Assembly (NCBI RefSeq): GCF_001544015.1
Contig: NZ_AP014924.1
Location: forward strand, 2,232,001-2,296,000
Direction: 5' to 3'
Length of the DNA: 64,000 nucleotides
Source of the DNA: Limnochorda pilosa
Lineage (GTDB): Bacteria > Bacillota > Limnochordia > Limnochordales > Limnochordaceae
The notes below the pieces were generated by a model. It was given only the letters and a program-made list of their open reading frames with translations, was not told where the DNA came from and made no database searches. Shown piece after piece: positions 10,245-20,515 of this stretch (the stretch's first letter is position 1; each line of letters begins with the position of its first letter). Both the position numbers and the translations under genes were made by a program.

Positions 10245-10889
10245 ATGCTGGAAGCGCTCCGCCAGGCGGTCTGGGAGGCGAACGTCCGGCTCCCCCGGGA
10301 GCGACTCGTCACCATGACCAGCGGCAACGCCTCGGGCCGTGATGCAGAGACCGGCCTGGTCGTCATCAAGCCCAGCGGCGTGCTGTACGACGAGCTGCAG
10401 CCCGAAGACCTGGTGGTCGTCGACCTGGACGGGAACGTGGTCGAAGGTCGCCTGAGGCCGTCGGTCGATACATCCACGCACCTCTATATCTACCGCGAAC
10501 GGCCCGACGTGGGCGGCGTCATCCATACCCACTCGCCCTACGCGACCAGCTTCGCGGCATTGGGTGAGCCGATCCCGGTGGTCCTCACCGCGATCGCCGA
10601 CGAATACGGCGGACCCATTCCCTGCGGCCCCTATGCGCCCGTTGGCGGCGACGCGATCGGTCGGGCGGTGGTGGAGCACATCGGCTCATCCCCGGCCATC
10701 CTGCTGAAGAGCCACGGGATCTTCGCCCTCGGCCGCGACGTCCACGCCGCCCTGAAGGCGGCGGTGATGGTGGAGGACGTGGCGAAGACGGTGCATCTGG
10801 CCATGCTGCGAGGCCGGCCGGAGCCGTTGCCCGACGAAGAGGTCGCCCGAGCCCACCGGGCCTACCTGGAGAAGTACGGCCAGCGTTAG
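10245..10889 (+). CDS. araD: L-ribulose-5-phosphate 4-epimerase (class II aldolase family)
   Basis: A 214-residue class II aldolase-fold enzyme closest to AraD, which converts L-ribulose 5-phosphate to D-xylulose 5-phosphate. The ATG at 10245 is preferred (MLEALRQAV resembles AraD N-termini, with AGAGGGG eight bases upstream); a GTG six bases earlier is also possible. Diagnostic parts are SGNASGRD (about residues 25-32), KPSGVLYDEL, the zinc ligands in IHTHSPYAT (about residues 89-97) and the later histidine in SHGIFALG. It is followed 32 bases later by araM. Kinase and isomerase for the same route lie on the opposite strand at 12.3-15.6 kb. Class II aldolases overlap in sequence, so L-fuculose-phosphate aldolase is the main alternative; the AraB neighbour favours AraD. 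Confidence 0.88.
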   Translation: MLEALRQAVWEANVRLPRERLVTMTSGNASGRDAETGLVVIKPSGVLYDELQPEDLVVVDLDGNVVEGRLRPSVDTSTHLYIYRERPDVGGVIHTHSPYATSFAALGEPIPVVLTAIADEYGGPIPCGPYAPVGGDAIGRAVVEHIGSSPAILLKSHGIFALGRDVHAALKAAVMVEDVAKTVHLAMLRGRPEPLPDEEVARAHRAYLEKYGQR

Positions 10890-10921
10890 GGGCAAGCCTC
10901 TTCCGCGAAAGGAAGCCTTCC

Positions 10922-12286
10922 ATGTCCCTGGAACTCTTGCGGCAGGTGACCGGTTGGTCCGATCCAAGCCTCGCGTCGCTGGTGGGCCGGGAGTTCTCCT
11001 GTCCCTGCGGCCGGACGCATGCCCTTCCCATCGACACCCTGGCGACCCATTCCGGATCGCTTCAGGAAGTGGGCGCCTTCCTGAAGCGGCAGGGCGCCTC
11101 GGGGGTCTGGATCATCGCCGACCAGATCACCTACGAGGCGGCGGGGCGGGCGGTGGAGGAAGCATGCCGGGCGAGCGGGCTTGCCGTCGAGCCGACCATC
11201 CTGCCGGGCGACCCAGCCCCCCACGCCGATCGAGAGGCCTTAGGCCGCCTCGCCTTCGACCTCCAGCCTGGCCGGATCCCCCTGGTAGCGGTAGGCTCTG
11301 GAACCGTCTGCGATCTGGCCCGTTTCATGGCCTACCGAACCGGCACCTTCTTCGTCGCCGTCCCCACAGCTCCCAGCGTGGACGGCTTTACCTCCTCGGT
11401 GGCTGCGATGCTCGTCGATGGGGTGCGGATCACCTATCCCGCCGCCCCTCCCCGGGCCATCTTCGCGGACCCCGCCGTCTTCGCCCGGGCACCCCACACT
11501 CTGATCGCTTCCGGTTACGCCGAGATGTTGGGCAAGCTCACCGCCCTCGCGGACTGGCGCCTCGCGACGACGCTGAACGGCGAGTACCACTGCCCCGTGG
11601 CCGAGGAACTGGTCCTGGAAGCGGTGCGCCCCATCCTGTCGGACCCTTCCTCGACCTCGGCGCTGATGGAGGCTCTGCTCTGGGTGGGGCTTGCGATGCT
11701 GTTGGTGGGCAACTCCCGCCCCGCCTCGGGGGCGGAGCACCACCTGGCTCACTACTGGGAGATGCGGGCCCTGTGGGAAGGGCGCGACCCGCTCCTCCAC
11801 GGCCTACGGGTGGGCGTGGCGTCGGTCCTGGTCCAGAGGGTCTACGGGGAGATCCTTCAGCGCCGTCGGGAGATCGTTCCTCGCCTGGCCGGCCACGGGT
11901 CCCGGCGGTCGCCCCACGGCACCGAGGCCGATATCCGCGCCTGGTACGGCCCCGTGGCGGAGCGGCTCCTGGAGGAGCACGCCTCCTGGTCCGGTTCGTC
12001 CTACGGCCCCCGCCCCCTCACCGCCCCCGGGCTCGCCGCCGCCGGGGATGCGGTAGGGCCCTACCTGCTGCCGCTTGAGGCGGCCACGGCTTTCCTGCGG
12101 AAGGTCGGTGCGCCCGCGCTCCCCCATGAGATCGGCGTGGACCCGGATCTGGTTCGGACCAGCCTTCGGGCAGCGAAGGAGGTACGCCACCGCTTCACGA
12201 TCCTCCACCTGGCGAGCGAGCTGGGTCTCCTGGACGAAGTGAGCGAAGCCCTCGCGCAGGAGGCGGGGAGGGAAGTGTCCGCCTAA
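10922..12286 (+). CDS. araM: AraM-like sn-glycerol-1-phosphate dehydrogenase
   Basis: A 454-residue member of the AraM/EgsA family (iron-containing-alcohol-dehydrogenase fold). The ATG has AAAGGAAG upstream. Visible parts are the dinucleotide-binding stretch VAVGSGTVCDLARF (about residues 120-133), VPTAPSVDGFTSSVAAM, and metal-site histidines in SGAEHHLAHYWEM (about 273-285) and LLHGLRVG. Known: Bacillus subtilis AraM reduces dihydroxyacetone phosphate to sn-glycerol 1-phosphate and is encoded in the arabinose operon, although it does not act on arabinose. Here it again follows araD. Its product could feed a heptaprenylglyceryl-type lipid, but no other gene for that is in the window. Confidence 0.87.
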   Translation: MSLELLRQVTGWSDPSLASLVGREFSCPCGRTHALPIDTLATHSGSLQEVGAFLKRQGASGVWIIADQITYEAAGRAVEEACRASGLAVEPTILPGDPAPHADREALGRLAFDLQPGRIPLVAVGSGTVCDLARFMAYRTGTFFVAVPTAPSVDGFTSSVAAMLVDGVRITYPAAPPRAIFADPAVFARAPHTLIASGYAEMLGKLTALADWRLATTLNGEYHCPVAEELVLEAVRPILSDPSSTSALMEALLWVGLAMLLVGNSRPASGAEHHLAHYWEMRALWEGRDPLLHGLRVGVASVLVQRVYGEILQRRREIVPRLAGHGSRRSPHGTEADIRAWYGPVAERLLEEHASWSGSSYGPRPLTAPGLAAAGDAVGPYLLPLEAATAFLRKVGAPALPHEIGVDPDLVRTSLRAAKEVRHRFTILHLASELGLLDEVSEALAQEAGREVSA

Positions 12287-12297
12287 GGTCTCCCCGC

Positions 12298-12320
12298 CCC
12301 GCCTCGCACGATCAGGCGGG
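12298..12320. terminator. Hairpin between convergent genes
   Basis: CCCGCCT (12298-12304) and AGGCGGG (12314-12320) form a perfect 7-bp stem in the 62-base gap between the araM stop and the converging isomerase stop. No U-run follows on either strand, so it may act as a weak, bidirectional or Rho-assisted terminator. Confidence 0.35.
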
Positions 12321-12348
12321 ATCGGACCGTGGCGCCCGGCCCCACCAC

Positions 12349-13761
<1,413 letters not shown>

Positions 13762-13836
13762 GGCCTAGTCCCCTCCTGATGATAGCACCGGTTCGATCTC
13801 CGCCCCGCACCCGAGCCGCCCCTGCCCTGCGGACAG

Positions 13837-15558
13837 CTACCTGCACGCCGGACCGCCGGCGCTGCGCCACCGGGCGCGCATCTCCTTCAGCCGCTTCATC
13901 ACGTCGTTCGCCCCGCGCCCGAAGTAGTCGTGGAGAAGGACGTACTCCCGGTAGAGCGGCTCGTAGAAGGCAGAGGCCTCGGGATCGGGGCGGTAGACCT
14001 CCTCCTTCAGGCCCGCCATCCGGGCGGCTGCGTCCACGATGCTGGCGTAGCCCCCGCCTTCCGGTCCTGCCGCCACCGCTGCGAACATGGCCGATCCCAG
14101 GGCCGGGGTCTGGCTCGAGCGGGCGACGCGGATCGGCCGCTGGGTCACGTCCGCGTAGATCTGCATCAGGAGGCGATTCCGCTCCGGCAGCCCGCCGCAG
14201 GCGTAGAGCTCCTCGATGGCTATCCCCCGCGCCTCGAACGTGTCGATGATCACCCGGGTTCCGAACGCGGTCGCCTCGATCAGCGCCCGGTAGATCTCCT
14301 CAGGGGTGGTGGAGAGCGTCATCCCCAGGACCATCCCCGCCAGGTCCGCGTCCACCAGCACAGACCGGTTCCCATTCCACCAGTCCAGGGCCAGCAGCCC
14401 GCTCTCACCCGGCTGCAGGCGGGCGGCCTTCTCCTCCAGGAGCTCGTGGACGCTGATGCCGCGCCGCCGGGCCTCCTCCCCGTACCCCTCCGGTACCCCC
14501 TGTTCCACGAACCATCCGAAGATGTCCCCCACCGCCGCCTGGCCCGCCTCGTACCCGTAGTAGCCGGGCAGGATGCCGTCCTCCACCACCCCGCACATCC
14601 CCTCCACCTCCACCTGCTCCTTGCCCAGGACCAGGTGGCAGATGGAGGTCCCCATCACCATCACCATCTTGTTGGGGCTCACCACGGTACAGGCGGGAAC
14701 GGCCACGTGCGCGTCGACGTTGGCCACCGCGACGGCGATGCCGGGCCGCAGCCCCAGCTTCTCGGCCCAGACCTGCGTCAGCCCGCCGGCCCGGGCGCCC
14801 TGGGGCAGGATCGAACGGGACATCTTCTCGTCCACGATGCCGGCCAGGCGCGGGTCCAACGCCGCGAAGAACTCCCCATCGGGGAAGCCCTCCCGCTTGC
14901 TCCAGATCGCCTTGTACCCTGCCGTGCAGGCGTTGCGCGTCTCAACCCCCGTCAGCTGCCAGATCACCCAGTCCGCAGCCTCCAGGAGCCGGTCCGCCGC
15001 CTCGTACACCTCCGGCGCCTCATCGAGGATCTGCCACGCCTTGGGGAAGAACCACTCGGACGAGATCTTCCCGCCGTACCGGGCCAGAAACCGCTCGCCC
15101 CGCTCCCGGGCGACGGCGTTCAGCCGGTTGGCGTGGGGCTGGGCGGCGTGGTGCTTCCACAGCTTCACCCAACTGTGCGGGTTGGACCGATACGCCTCCA
15201 GGAAGCAAAGCGGCGTCCCATCGGCCTTGGTGGGCAACATGGTGCACGCGGTGAAGTCGACGCCGATCCCGATCACCTGCTCTGGGGCCACCTGCCCCAG
15301 CTCCAGGACCCGCGGAACGGTCTCCTCCAGCGTCCGCAGGTAATCGGCCGGATCCTGCAACGCCGTATCGGGCGGCAGTGGGATATCGCTCCCCGGAAGC
15401 CGCTCGTCGATGACGCCGTTCGCATACTCGTACACGGCCGTGGCCACCTCCTCCCCGGTGGCCACCTCCACCAGCACGGCACGCCCCGACAGAGTGCCGA
15501 AGTCGATCCCGATGGTGTAGCGGCCGCCGCTCCGATCCAAGGCTCCGTCCCTCCTCAT
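13837..15558 (-). CDS. araB: Ribulokinase
   Basis: A 573-residue FGGY-family kinase, very close to B. subtilis AraB along its whole length. It phosphorylates L-ribulose with ATP. Visible: [18 protein letters not shown] (phosphate loop 1, about residues 14-31), [58 protein letters not shown], and the second FGGY signature around [19 protein letters not shown]. The ATG at 15558 overlaps the permease stop (ATGA). However, AGGAGG lies directly after that ATG and points to a TTG at 15540 with nine-base spacing, so the real N-terminus may be six residues shorter. The neighbours are a ribose-type transporter and the isomerase. Confidence 0.95.
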   Translation of the reverse strand: MRRDGALDRSGGRYTIGIDFGTLSGRAVLVEVATGEEVATAVYEYANGVIDERLPGSDIPLPPDTALQDPADYLRTLEETVPRVLELGQVAPEQVIGIGVDFTACTMLPTKADGTPLCFLEAYRSNPHSWVKLWKHHAAQPHANRLNAVARERGERFLARYGGKISSEWFFPKAWQILDEAPEVYEAADRLLEAADWVIWQLTGVETRNACTAGYKAIWSKREGFPDGEFFAALDPRLAGIVDEKMSRSILPQGARAGGLTQVWAEKLGLRPGIAVAVANVDAHVAVPACTVVSPNKMVMVMGTSICHLVLGKEQVEVEGMCGVVEDGILPGYYGYEAGQAAVGDIFGWFVEQGVPEGYGEEARRRGISVHELLEEKAARLQPGESGLLALDWWNGNRSVLVDADLAGMVLGMTLSTTPEEIYRALIEATAFGTRVIIDTFEARGIAIEELYACGGLPERNRLLMQIYADVTQRPIRVARSSQTPALGSAMFAAVAAGPEGGGYASIVDAAARMAGLKEEVYRPDPEASAFYEPLYREYVLLHDYFGRGANDVMKRLKEMRARWRSAGGPACR

Positions 15559-16541
15559 CGGCGCTGCTGGGTGGAGTAGTGGCCGATCAGCACGGCCACG
15601 ATCACCACGAGACCCAGGATCAACTCCTGCAGGTACGCGCTCACCCCCAGCAGGACCAGCCCGTTGCGCACGATGCCCATGATGATCGCGCCCATGAAGC
15701 CGCCCACGATGGAGCCGACACCGCCCATGAGGGAGGCGCCGCCGATGACCGCGCCGGCAATGGCCTGCAGCTCCATGCCCTGGCCTTGCGTCGGGGTCGC
15801 CGAGCCGAGGTAGGAGAGCGAAATGGTCGCCGCGAGCCCCGCGGCGGTGGCCGTGAGGATGAAGCCGATCACCTTCACCCGCCCGGTGTTGATGCCCGCC
15901 AGCCGGGCCGCCTCCCGGTTTCCGCCCACCGCGAAGGCCTTGAAGCCGAAGCCCGTGACGTGGAGCAGGAAGTACGCAGCCACTGCCATGATCACGAACC
16001 AGAGGGCGGGCGCGGGGATCGCTCCCCACAGGCGGGAGCCGGTGATGCTGTAGAAGAACGCAGGCAGGCGCACCGACGCAGGCGATCCGCCCGAGATCAG
16101 GAGCGCCACGCCGCGGTAGACCATCATCATGCCCAGGGTGACAATGAAGGAGGGAATCCCGCCTCGCACGGTGAGGACCCCGTTCACCAACCCCATGGCC
16201 GCGGCCAGGGCCAGTCCCGCGAGGCTCGCCATCCAGATGCTCATCCCACCGTTGAAGAGGGTCGCGACGACGATGCCCACCACCGCGTACATGGAGCCCA
16301 CCGAGAGGTCGAACTCTTGCGAGATGATGAGGATCGTCATCGCCAGCGTGATGATGCCCACCACGGAGACCTGCCGGAGGACGTTGAGCAGGTTGAGGCT
16401 GGTCAGGAAGGTCGACGTGGTGACCGAGAAGAAGAGCACCAAGAGCACCAGGGCGAGGAGCACCCCGGCTTCCCGGCTTCGCAGCCACGCGGGCAGGTTC
16501 CCCGAGCGGCCCACTCCGGCTCCAATAGCCCCTTTCATCAT
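15555..16541 (-). CDS. Sugar ABC transporter permease, RbsC type
   Basis: A 328-residue integral membrane protein with about eight to ten hydrophobic segments, and the family signature [18 protein letters not shown] near residue 75. Later come [19 protein letters not shown] and [20 protein letters not shown]. It is the channel subunit that takes up a pentose, working with the ATPase at 16609-18105 and the binding protein at 18172-19152. The stop overlaps the araB start, so uptake and the first phosphorylation are translationally coupled. Two tandem ATG codons start the gene after a GGGAGAGG site. L-arabinose is the likely substrate because of the downstream kinase. Confidence 0.92.
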   Translation of the reverse strand: MMKGAIGAGVGRSGNLPAWLRSREAGVLLALVLLVLFFSVTTSTFLTSLNLLNVLRQVSVVGIITLAMTILIISQEFDLSVGSMYAVVGIVVATLFNGGMSIWMASLAGLALAAAMGLVNGVLTVRGGIPSFIVTLGMMMVYRGVALLISGGSPASVRLPAFFYSITGSRLWGAIPAPALWFVIMAVAAYFLLHVTGFGFKAFAVGGNREAARLAGINTGRVKVIGFILTATAAGLAATISLSYLGSATPTQGQGMELQAIAGAVIGGASLMGGVGSIVGGFMGAIIMGIVRNGLVLLGVSAYLQELILGLVVIVAVLIGHYSTQQRR

Positions 16542-16608
16542 CCATCCTCTCCCTCACAGGCGTCTGCTCGAGTTGAAGGTCCCAAGGCCGCACAGGCCGC
16601 GGGCAGCG

Positions 16609-18105
16609 CTACTTGGCCGTGGCGAGTGCCATCACTCGCTCTCGCGTCGCCTCGCTGCCGCTGAGCGTGCCGGAGACGCGTCGACGCGACATGACGATGA
16701 CGCGGTCGCTCAGGGCCAGGAGTTCGTCCAGGTCCGACGAGATGAGAATGACGGACACTCCACGCTCTACCAGGCTCCGGATGAGCCGGCGGATCTCGGC
16801 CTTGGACCCGACGTCGATACCCCGCGTCGGTTCGTCCAGGATCAAGATCGAGGGATCCGCGCTCAGCCAGCGGGCCAGGAGGACCTTCTGCTGGTTGCCC
16901 CCGCTCAGGAAGCGGATGCCCTGGTGGAGACCGGCCGTTCGGATGTCCAGACCCTTCACGGCCTCTTCCCCGCGCTCCCGCGCCGCTCTCCGGTCCCACC
17001 GGCCGAAGGCGCGCCTGAGGCGGTCGATGATGACCGCGACGAGGTTCTGCTCCACGTTCATCTCCCAGAAGAGCCCCAGGTTCCGGCGGTCTTCGGTCAG
17101 GTAGCCGATCCCCAGGTCGATCGCCTGCCGGGGCGAGGTGACCCGTACCGGCTGACCCTGCAACCGGATCTCCCCCTCGGTCGCCGGGGTCACACCGAAG
17201 AGGCAGAGGCCCAGCTCGGTGCGACCTGCTCCCTGGATGCCGGCGATACCGAGAACCTCCTGCCGGTGCAGCTCGAAGGAGACGCCGTGCAGGCCCGAGC
17301 GAGCCTCGCCGAGATCCCTCACCTCCAGCACCACGTCCGAGCTGGGCCGGGCATGGGCGGATGGCTGATGCCCGACTCCCATCTCACCCACCATCATCCG
17401 CACCACGTCGGCAGTGGTCAGCTGGGCCGTGGGGGTCGTGGCTACGTGCCGTCCGTTGCGCAGGACCGTCACCCGGTCGGTGATCTCCATGACCTCGCTG
17501 AGGATGTGGCTGACGAAGAGGATGGTGGTTCCCTCCGCCCGCAGCTTGCGGAGCACGTCGAAGAGGGTCTCGACCTCCCCGGGCGTGAGTGCGGCGGTCG
17601 GTTCATCCAGGATGAGCAGGCGGCACTGCTGGGAGAGAGCCTGGACGATGCAGGTCAGTTGCTGCTCGGCCACGCTCAGCCGGCCCACCACCCGCCGTGG
17701 ATCGATGGAGGTCTGGCCGATGAGGCTGAAGAGCTCGGCGGTCCTTCGCTCCATCTCGGCCCAGTCCGCCCTCCCGCCCCGCTTGAGGATCGGGTGGCCC
17801 AGGAAGACGTTCTGAGCCACGGTCAGGTTGGGGCAGAGGGGGATCTCCTGGTGAACCACCGAGATGCCCGACCGCTGCGCCTCGGCAGGGGTGGCGGGCT
17901 GGTGGGTGGCCCCCTGGAAGAGGACCTCCCCCGCGTCTTTCGCGTACACCCCGCCGAGGATCTTGATCAGCGTCGACTTGCCTGCGCCGTTCTCGCCGAC
18001 CAGCCCGTGGATGTGACCCTCCTCGAGGGTGAAGCTCACGTCCTGCAGAGCCTGTACTCCGCCGAAGCGCTTCGAGACCTTCCGTAGCTCCAGGATTGCG
18101 GACAC
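16609..18105 (-). CDS. Sugar ABC transporter ATP-binding protein, RbsA type
   Basis: A 498-residue protein with two nucleotide-binding domains in tandem. The first has Walker A GENGAGKST (about residues 38-46), signature LSVAEQQ and Walker B LLILDEPTAAL. The second has GAGRTELG in place of a full Walker A, then LSGGNQQKVLLARWL and ILILDEPTRGIDVG. This asymmetry is normal for RbsA/XylG/AraG proteins, where the second site lacks a consensus P-loop. The GTG at 18105 is used because the protein begins SAILELRKVSKRFGG there; GGGGGG lies upstream. The extended frame to 18165 crosses a hairpin and is rejected. It energises uptake with the adjacent permease. Confidence 0.93.
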   Translation of the reverse strand: MSAILELRKVSKRFGGVQALQDVSFTLEEGHIHGLVGENGAGKSTLIKILGGVYAKDAGEVLFQGATHQPATPAEAQRSGISVVHQEIPLCPNLTVAQNVFLGHPILKRGGRADWAEMERRTAELFSLIGQTSIDPRRVVGRLSVAEQQLTCIVQALSQQCRLLILDEPTAALTPGEVETLFDVLRKLRAEGTTILFVSHILSEVMEITDRVTVLRNGRHVATTPTAQLTTADVVRMMVGEMGVGHQPSAHARPSSDVVLEVRDLGEARSGLHGVSFELHRQEVLGIAGIQGAGRTELGLCLFGVTPATEGEIRLQGQPVRVTSPRQAIDLGIGYLTEDRRNLGLFWEMNVEQNLVAVIIDRLRRAFGRWDRRAARERGEEAVKGLDIRTAGLHQGIRFLSGGNQQKVLLARWLSADPSILILDEPTRGIDVGSKAEIRRLIRSLVERGVSVILISSDLDELLALSDRVIVMSRRRVSGTLSGSEATRERVMALATAK

Positions 18106-18133
18106 CCGTCTCGCCCCCCAATAGACCGTGCAC

Positions 18134-18163
18134 GGCGGGCCGGACCCATCGGCCCGGCCCGCC
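18134..18163. promoter_or_regulatory. Stem-loop between binding-protein and ATPase genes
   Basis: A perfect 10-bp inverted repeat (18134-18143 with 18154-18163, GGCGGGCCGG/CCGGCCCGCC) lies in the 66 bases between the binding-protein stop and the ATPase start. No U-run follows, so it looks like an intra-operon processing or stability element rather than a terminator. Comparable stem-loops follow three other binding-protein genes here. Confidence 0.7.
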
Positions 18164-18171
18164 ACCCCACC

Positions 18172-19152
18172 TTACCGGTAGCCCTGCTCGGCTAGGGAGA
18201 GCACATCGTTGACGTTGCTCGCATCCACAATGCTGGCGCCCGTGTCGATGTTCGAGGGAGCGATACCGTAGCGCAGGTAGAGGTAGAGGCCCACCACCGG
18301 ATAGTAGCCCTGCAGGTAGGGGTTCTGGTCGACGGTGAACTGAGTGTACCCATCCTGGATGTTCTGGAGGGTGCCGGGGACCAGGTCCCAGCCTCCGGAG
18401 ACGACCCGGCCCTGCAGTCCCAGGTTGCGGATGACGGTGCCCTGTGCCGTGGTACCCGTGGCGTCGACGCTGAAGATGCCCTTGGCGTCGGGATTGGCCA
18501 GCAGGAAGCTCTCGAAGGTGGCGACAGCCTGGGTGAGGTCGGCGGTGGTGTGAAGGACCTCATAGGTGATGTCCGTTTGATCCAGGACCTGCCGCACGCC
18601 CGCCAGCCGATCCTGCAGGGACGGATGCCCCAGGTCCTCCAGGCCGATGGCCACCTTGCCGGAGGTGCCGACTCGCTTGACGATCTCCTCCCCGAGACTC
18701 CGACCGGCCGTGATGTCGTTCTGCCCCACGTACGCCAGCCGCGGATTGTCGCCGGAGGTGTCGTCGGTGTTGGTGGCGACCACCGGGATGCCCCGGTCCA
18801 GCGCCTGCTGAACCGGCGCATCGAAGGCGTTCGGGTCCGGAAGGGTGGCGATGATGCCGTCGACGCCCGACTGGATGGCGTTCTCCATGATGCTCACCTG
18901 CTCCTCGACGTTGAACAGGTGGGGCCCGAGGTGCCGTACGGTGATGTTGACGCCTTCAGCCAGTGAGATCGCCCGGGCGGCATCCTGCGCGCCCTTCACC
19001 AGCGGGACCCAGAAGGAGATGGTCGCGCTGTGGGTGATGACCACGAAATCGTACTGATCCGCCTGGGCCGCGACCGGGACGGTGGTGACGCTTCCGACGA
19101 TCGCGATCGCCAACACGGTCCCAAGGATGAGACAGAACGTTCGATTTCGCAC
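18172..19152 (-). CDS. Periplasmic-type sugar-binding protein of the arabinose ABC transporter
   Basis: A 326-residue substrate-binding protein of the ribose/LacI-like fold (peripla_BP_4). The GTG at 19152 has AAAGGAGG eight bases upstream and gives a clean signal peptide: basic RNR, hydrophobic ILGTVLAIAIVGSVTT, then VPVAAQA. The mature part begins YDFVVITHSATISFWVPLVKGAQDAA and contains GVDGIIATLPDPNAFD, GIPVVATNTDD and GIFSVDATGTTAQG, the usual hinge and ligand contacts. It is the first gene of the minus-strand pentose operon and is followed by the stem-loop and the ATPase gene. Arabinose or a related pentose is inferred from the downstream enzymes. Confidence 0.92.
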   Translation of the reverse strand: MRNRTFCLILGTVLAIAIVGSVTTVPVAAQADQYDFVVITHSATISFWVPLVKGAQDAARAISLAEGVNITVRHLGPHLFNVEEQVSIMENAIQSGVDGIIATLPDPNAFDAPVQQALDRGIPVVATNTDDTSGDNPRLAYVGQNDITAGRSLGEEIVKRVGTSGKVAIGLEDLGHPSLQDRLAGVRQVLDQTDITYEVLHTTADLTQAVATFESFLLANPDAKGIFSVDATGTTAQGTVIRNLGLQGRVVSGGWDLVPGTLQNIQDGYTQFTVDQNPYLQGYYPVVGLYLYLRYGIAPSNIDTGASIVDASNVNDVLSLAEQGYR

Positions 19153-19372
19153 CGTGCTAACCTCCTTTGTTCGACTTTGTCGATGATCCGTCCATGCTCC
19201 GTGGCTGCCCGGCACGGTGCCAGCCGACGCCGCGACGGGCTGCGTGACTCCCCCAAGGCACGTTCATGCCCCGATGCCGACAAAGCCTCGCTGCCAACGA
19301 CTGCTCTGCCCTGACGCATCCCCCCTCTTCCAGCCGTCCCGTCTCCAGGCCCCACCGAGGGGGACGGCACCC

Positions 19373-20374
19373 TCAAACGGAGTCGCGTACGATCAGTTGC
19401 GGGGAGAGGACCACCCGACCCGGCGCGCCGCCGGCGTCCGAGTCGGCCAGCCGGTCGATCAGGATGCGGGCCGCCTCCTGGCCGAGCCGGCGTTTGGCGA
19501 CGCCCACGGTGGTCAGAGGTGTCTCGAGCATGCCGGCGATGTCGATGTCGTCGTACCCCACCACGGAGACATCGTCGGGCACGGAGATGTTCGCCTCCTT
19601 CAGCGCCCGCAGCACGCCGATGGCGACGAAGTCGCTGAAGGCGAAGACGGCATCGAAGTCGACGCCGTCCTCGAGCGCCGTCTTGACGGTGGTATAGGCC
19701 GCATCGGACGTGGGGTTGACCTGGATCACCCGCTCGGGAACGAGAGCCACGCCCTGCCTCTCCAGCGCCTCCGAGTACCCCTTGTAGCGTTCCAGGCTGC
19801 TCCAGTTGGAGAACGGCGCGGTCACGAATAGGATGCGGGAGCGGCCCCGCGAGCAGAGATGCTCCACCGCCAGGTACGCACCCGCCGCGTCGTCGTTGAG
19901 CACGGCCGCGAGCCCCAGGCCAGGGCAATCGCGGGCGATGAGAACGACGGGGATGGGGCCTCCACACAGCTCCGAGACGGCCCTTGCGTCGGTTCGCACC
20001 GGCGTCAGCAGAATCCCCGCAACCCGCTGCTCCACCAGGATGTTCAGCGCTTCGGCCTCGAGCCTCTCGTCCTCGCTGGTGTTGCAGAGGACGATGTTGT
20101 ACCCGCGCTGGCGAGCCTCTGCCTCGATCCCCTGGACGACCGCGGCGAAGAAGGGGTTGACGAAGTCCGGCACCACCACGCCCAGGGTGTGGCTCGTCTG
20201 ACGACGCAGGTTCCGCGCCACCACGTTGGGCCGATACCCGAGACGCGTCGCGGTCCGCAGGACGTGCTGCCGGGTCTCCGGGCTCACGTCCGGTTTCCCG
20301 TTCAACGCCCTCGAAACGGTGTTGATGGAGAGCCCCGTTGCCGATGCAATATCCCGCAGCCGCACCATGCCCAC
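19373..20374 (-). CDS. LacI-family transcriptional regulator
   Basis: A 333-residue regulator. The GTG at 20374 has GAGG eight bases upstream. The N-terminal helix-turn-helix RLRDIASATGLSINTVSRALNG (residues 5-26) and hinge NVVARNLRRQ are canonical. The rest is a periplasmic-binding-protein-like effector domain (HTLGVVVPDFVNPFFAAVVQGIE onward), which likely senses the transported sugar. It sits between xylB and the arabinose operon on the same strand, so it is placed to control the operon that starts about 220 bases downstream. Three GATACC/GGTATC half-sites just upstream of its own start suggest autoregulation. No matching site was seen in front of the binding-protein gene. Confidence 0.92.
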   Translation of the reverse strand: MGMVRLRDIASATGLSINTVSRALNGKPDVSPETRQHVLRTATRLGYRPNVVARNLRRQTSHTLGVVVPDFVNPFFAAVVQGIEAEARQRGYNIVLCNTSEDERLEAEALNILVEQRVAGILLTPVRTDARAVSELCGGPIPVVLIARDCPGLGLAAVLNDDAAGAYLAVEHLCSRGRSRILFVTAPFSNWSSLERYKGYSEALERQGVALVPERVIQVNPTSDAAYTTVKTALEDGVDFDAVFAFSDFVAIGVLRALKEANISVPDDVSVVGYDDIDIAGMLETPLTTVGVAKRRLGQEAARILIDRLADSDAGGAPGRVVLSPQLIVRDSV

Positions 20375-20418
20375 ATCAAGCGCCTCTATTCGGACCGTCG
20401 CGAATCATGGCTCTTATC

Positions 20419-20444
20419 GGTATCGCAACGATACCGGTATCGTT
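20419..20444. promoter_or_regulatory. Candidate LacI-family operator
   Basis: AACGATACCGGTATCGTT (20427-20444) is a perfect 18-bp palindrome with a central CG, typical of LacI-family operators. A third half-site GGTATCG at 20419-20425 forms a second overlapping inverted repeat with 20429-20435. The site lies between the xylB stop and the lacI-type start. Confidence 0.75.
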
Positions 20445-20515
20445 ACCAACCCTTTCGTCATCTCTCGAGGAATTCCTTCCAGGACTCTCGGTTTCGCAAA
20501 CCCAGCTTCCGACGC

